Positions 62,454-64,000 of a stretch of 64,000 nt of DNA are shown piece after piece. The first letter of the stretch is position 1; every line of letters begins with the position of its first letter. The translations under genes were made by a program, and so were the position numbers. Origin of the DNA: Pseudomonas sp. HR96 (GTDB lineage Bacteria > Pseudomonadota > Gammaproteobacteria > Pseudomonadales > Pseudomonadaceae); NCBI RefSeq assembly GCF_034059295.1, contig NZ_CP139141.1:1533001-1597000 (forward strand), in the 5' to 3' direction. The notes below the pieces were generated by a model. The model had not been told where the DNA came from and did not search any database. It saw only the letters and a list, made by a program, of their open reading frames with translations.

Positions 62454-64000
62454 TCAATCCATCCCGACAAACCCGCCGGTCTGGTGATGCCACAGCCGCG
62501 CGTATAGCCCGTGCTGTGCCAACAATTCACTGTGGCTGCCGATTTCGACGATGCGGCCCTGTTCGAGCACCACCAGACGGTCCATCTTGGCGATGGTCGA
62601 GAGGCGGTGGGCGATGGCGATCACGGTCTTGCCCTTCATCAGGGTTTCCAGGCTTTCCTGGATCGCCGCTTCCACCTCGGAGTCCAGCGCCGAGGTGGCT
62701 TCGTCCATGATCAGGATCGGCGCGTTCTTGAGCAGTACACGCGCAATGGCGATGCGCTGACGTTGCCCGCCTGACAGCTTGACCCCACGCTCGCCCACAT
62801 GTGCCTCGAAGCCCAGGCGGCCCTCGGCATCGGACAGCAGCGGGATGAACTCGTCGGCGCGCGCCTTGCGCACCGCTTCCCACAGCTGCTCGTCGCTGGC
62901 GCCGGGGCGGCCGTACAGCAGGTTTTCGCGGATCGAGCGGTGCAACAGCGCGGTGTCCTGAGTGATCATGCCGATCTGCGCGCGCAAGCTTTCCTGGGTG
63001 ACCTGGGAAATATCCTGGCCGTCGATCAGGATGCGGCCGTCAGGCAGGTCGTACATGCGCAGCAACAGGTTGACCAGGGTCGACTTGCCGGCACCCGAAG
63101 GGCCGATCAGGCCGATTTTTTCGCCGGGGCGGATGTCCAGGGTCAGACCGTCGATGATCGCCCGGCTGCCTTTGCCGTAGTGAAAGTCGACGTCTTCGAA
63201 GCGCACGTTGCCGCGGCCGATCTTGAGGGTTGGCGCGCCTTTCTGGTCGGTCACGCTGACCGGCTGGGAGATCGACTCGAGGCCGTCCTGGACCATACCG
63301 ATGTTTTCGAAGATACCGTTGACCACCCACATGATCCAGCCAGACATGTTGACGATCCGGATCACCAGGCCTGTGGCCAGGGCGATGGCGCCCACGGTGA
63401 TCAGGCTCTCGCTCCACAGCCACAGGGCCGAACCCGTGGTGCCGACGATCAGCATGCCGTTGAGGGTGGTGATGACCGTGTCCATGCTGGTGACCACACG
63501 GCTGGCCAGCTGGGTCTTGACGGTCTGTTCGGTGATCGCTTCGCGCGCGTATTGCTGTTCCAGGTTGGTGTGGGCGAAAAGTTTGAGCGTGGCGATGTTG
63601 CTGTAGCCATCGACGATGCGGCCCATGAGCTTGGAGCGCGCTTCGGAAGACACCACCGAACGCTCCTTGACCCGTGGCACGTAGTAATACAGTACGCCGA
63701 TGTAGCCGAAGATCCACAGGATCAGCGGGATCATCAGGCGCCAGTCGGCCTCGGCGAACAGCACCAGTGAGCCCACCGCATAGATCACCACGTGCCAGAT
63801 GGCATCCACGGCCGCCACGGCCGAATCGCGCAGCGAGTTGCCGGTTTGCATGATGCGCTGGGCAATGCGCCCGGCGAAGTCGCTTTGGAAGAAATTCAGG
63901 CTCTGCTTGAGCATCTGGCTGTGGTTCTGCCAGCGAATCAGGCTGGTCATGCCAGGCGCGATGGTCTGGTGCACCAGCAGGTCATGCAGGCCGACGAAGA
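62454..64000 (-). CDS. ABC transporter, fused permease and ATPase (5' end beyond window)
   Basis: The C-terminal 515 codons of a half-type ABC exporter. The transmembrane domain part has at least four helices in the first 260 visible residues. The nucleotide-binding domain has Walker A GPSGAGKST, a Q-loop, signature LSGGQRQRIAIARV, Walker B ILIMDEATSALD and switch histidine AIAHRLST. The reading frame continues open to base 64000, so the real start is outside. The fold is that of lipid or drug exporters of the MsbA/McjD type; substrate unknown. Confidence 0.9.
   Translation of the reverse strand, partial: FVGLHDLLVHQTIAPGMTSLIRWQNHSQMLKQSLNFFQSDFAGRIAQRIMQTGNSLRDSAVAAVDAIWHVVIYAVGSLVLFAEADWRLMIPLILWIFGYIGVLYYYVPRVKERSVVSSEARSKLMGRIVDGYSNIATLKLFAHTNLEQQYAREAITEQTVKTQLASRVVTSMDTVITTLNGMLIVGTTGSALWLWSESLITVGAIALATGLVIRIVNMSGWIMWVVNGIFENIGMVQDGLESISQPVSVTDQKGAPTLKIGRGNVRFEDVDFHYGKGSRAIIDGLTLDIRPGEKIGLIGPSGAGKSTLVNLLLRMYDLPDGRILIDGQDISQVTQESLRAQIGMITQDTALLHRSIRENLLYGRPGASDEQLWEAVRKARADEFIPLLSDAEGRLGFEAHVGERGVKLSGGQRQRIAIARVLLKNAPILIMDEATSALDSEVEAAIQESLETLMKGKTVIAIAHRLSTIAKMDRLVVLEQGRIVEIGSHSELLAQHGLYARLWHHQTGGFVGMD

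Overview
This window is chromosomal DNA of a fluorescent-group Pseudomonas (fluorescens/putida lineage). The signs are high GC, close matches to Pseudomonas-type NrdA/NrdB, FadD1 and a PA3286-like KAS III, a DUF2790 protein, and a REP-like repeat at three sites. Only the two end genes are truncated: a zinc alcohol dehydrogenase at base 1 and an ABC exporter at base 64000.

Layout. (1) 1-2650: a sugar-binding protein and polyol dehydrogenase on the minus strand, diverging from deoC; the deoC promoter carries a DeoR-type operator. (2) 2700-4550: small accessory genes (DUF2790, a membrane protein, a BRO-N protein). (3) 4930-17050: a defence island. A Vsr endonuclease diverges from an overlapping five-gene operon (Z1-domain SF2 helicase, GHKL/MORC-like ATPase, two uncharacterised proteins, DUF4420-type PD-(D/E)XK nuclease). 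A C5-cytosine methyltransferase follows, then a convergent, strikingly AT-rich AAA ATPase with a C-terminal zinc ribbon. (4) 17200-23050: the class Ia ribonucleotide reductase genes nrdA and nrdB, split by a YhfG-Fic toxin-antitoxin pair, with NrdR boxes and a DnaA box upstream of nrdA. (5) 23720-34160: a FhuF-like reductase, a pmrG/ais-like phosphatase and a complete arnBCADTEF-ugd operon for lipid A modification with 4-amino-4-deoxy-L-arabinose, with a candidate PhoP-type direct repeat upstream of arnB. (6) 34220-37350: two further ArnT-like GT-C glycosyltransferases. (7) 37930-39630: fadD1. (8) 39681-48062: one 2793-residue toxin-like protein with a C-terminal HExxH aspzincin-type metallopeptidase motif. 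(9) 48258-64000: puuA-puuB-like gamma-glutamylputrescine genes, hrpA, a FabH-like KAS III, two divergent delta-60 repeat paralogues, an outer-membrane porin, a FemAB-like acyltransferase and a partial ABC exporter.

How the genes work together. The island looks like a restriction-modification-type defence system of the MORC/paraMORC class that Iyer, Abhiman and Aravind (2008) described by genome context. Here the methyltransferase and Vsr bracket the effector operon, and two operon members have no function I recognise. The giant metallopeptidase protein is the second strong candidate for new biology. Most of the rest is ordinary Pseudomonas core metabolism and envelope remodelling. No tRNA, rRNA, CRISPR array, integrase or transposase was seen.
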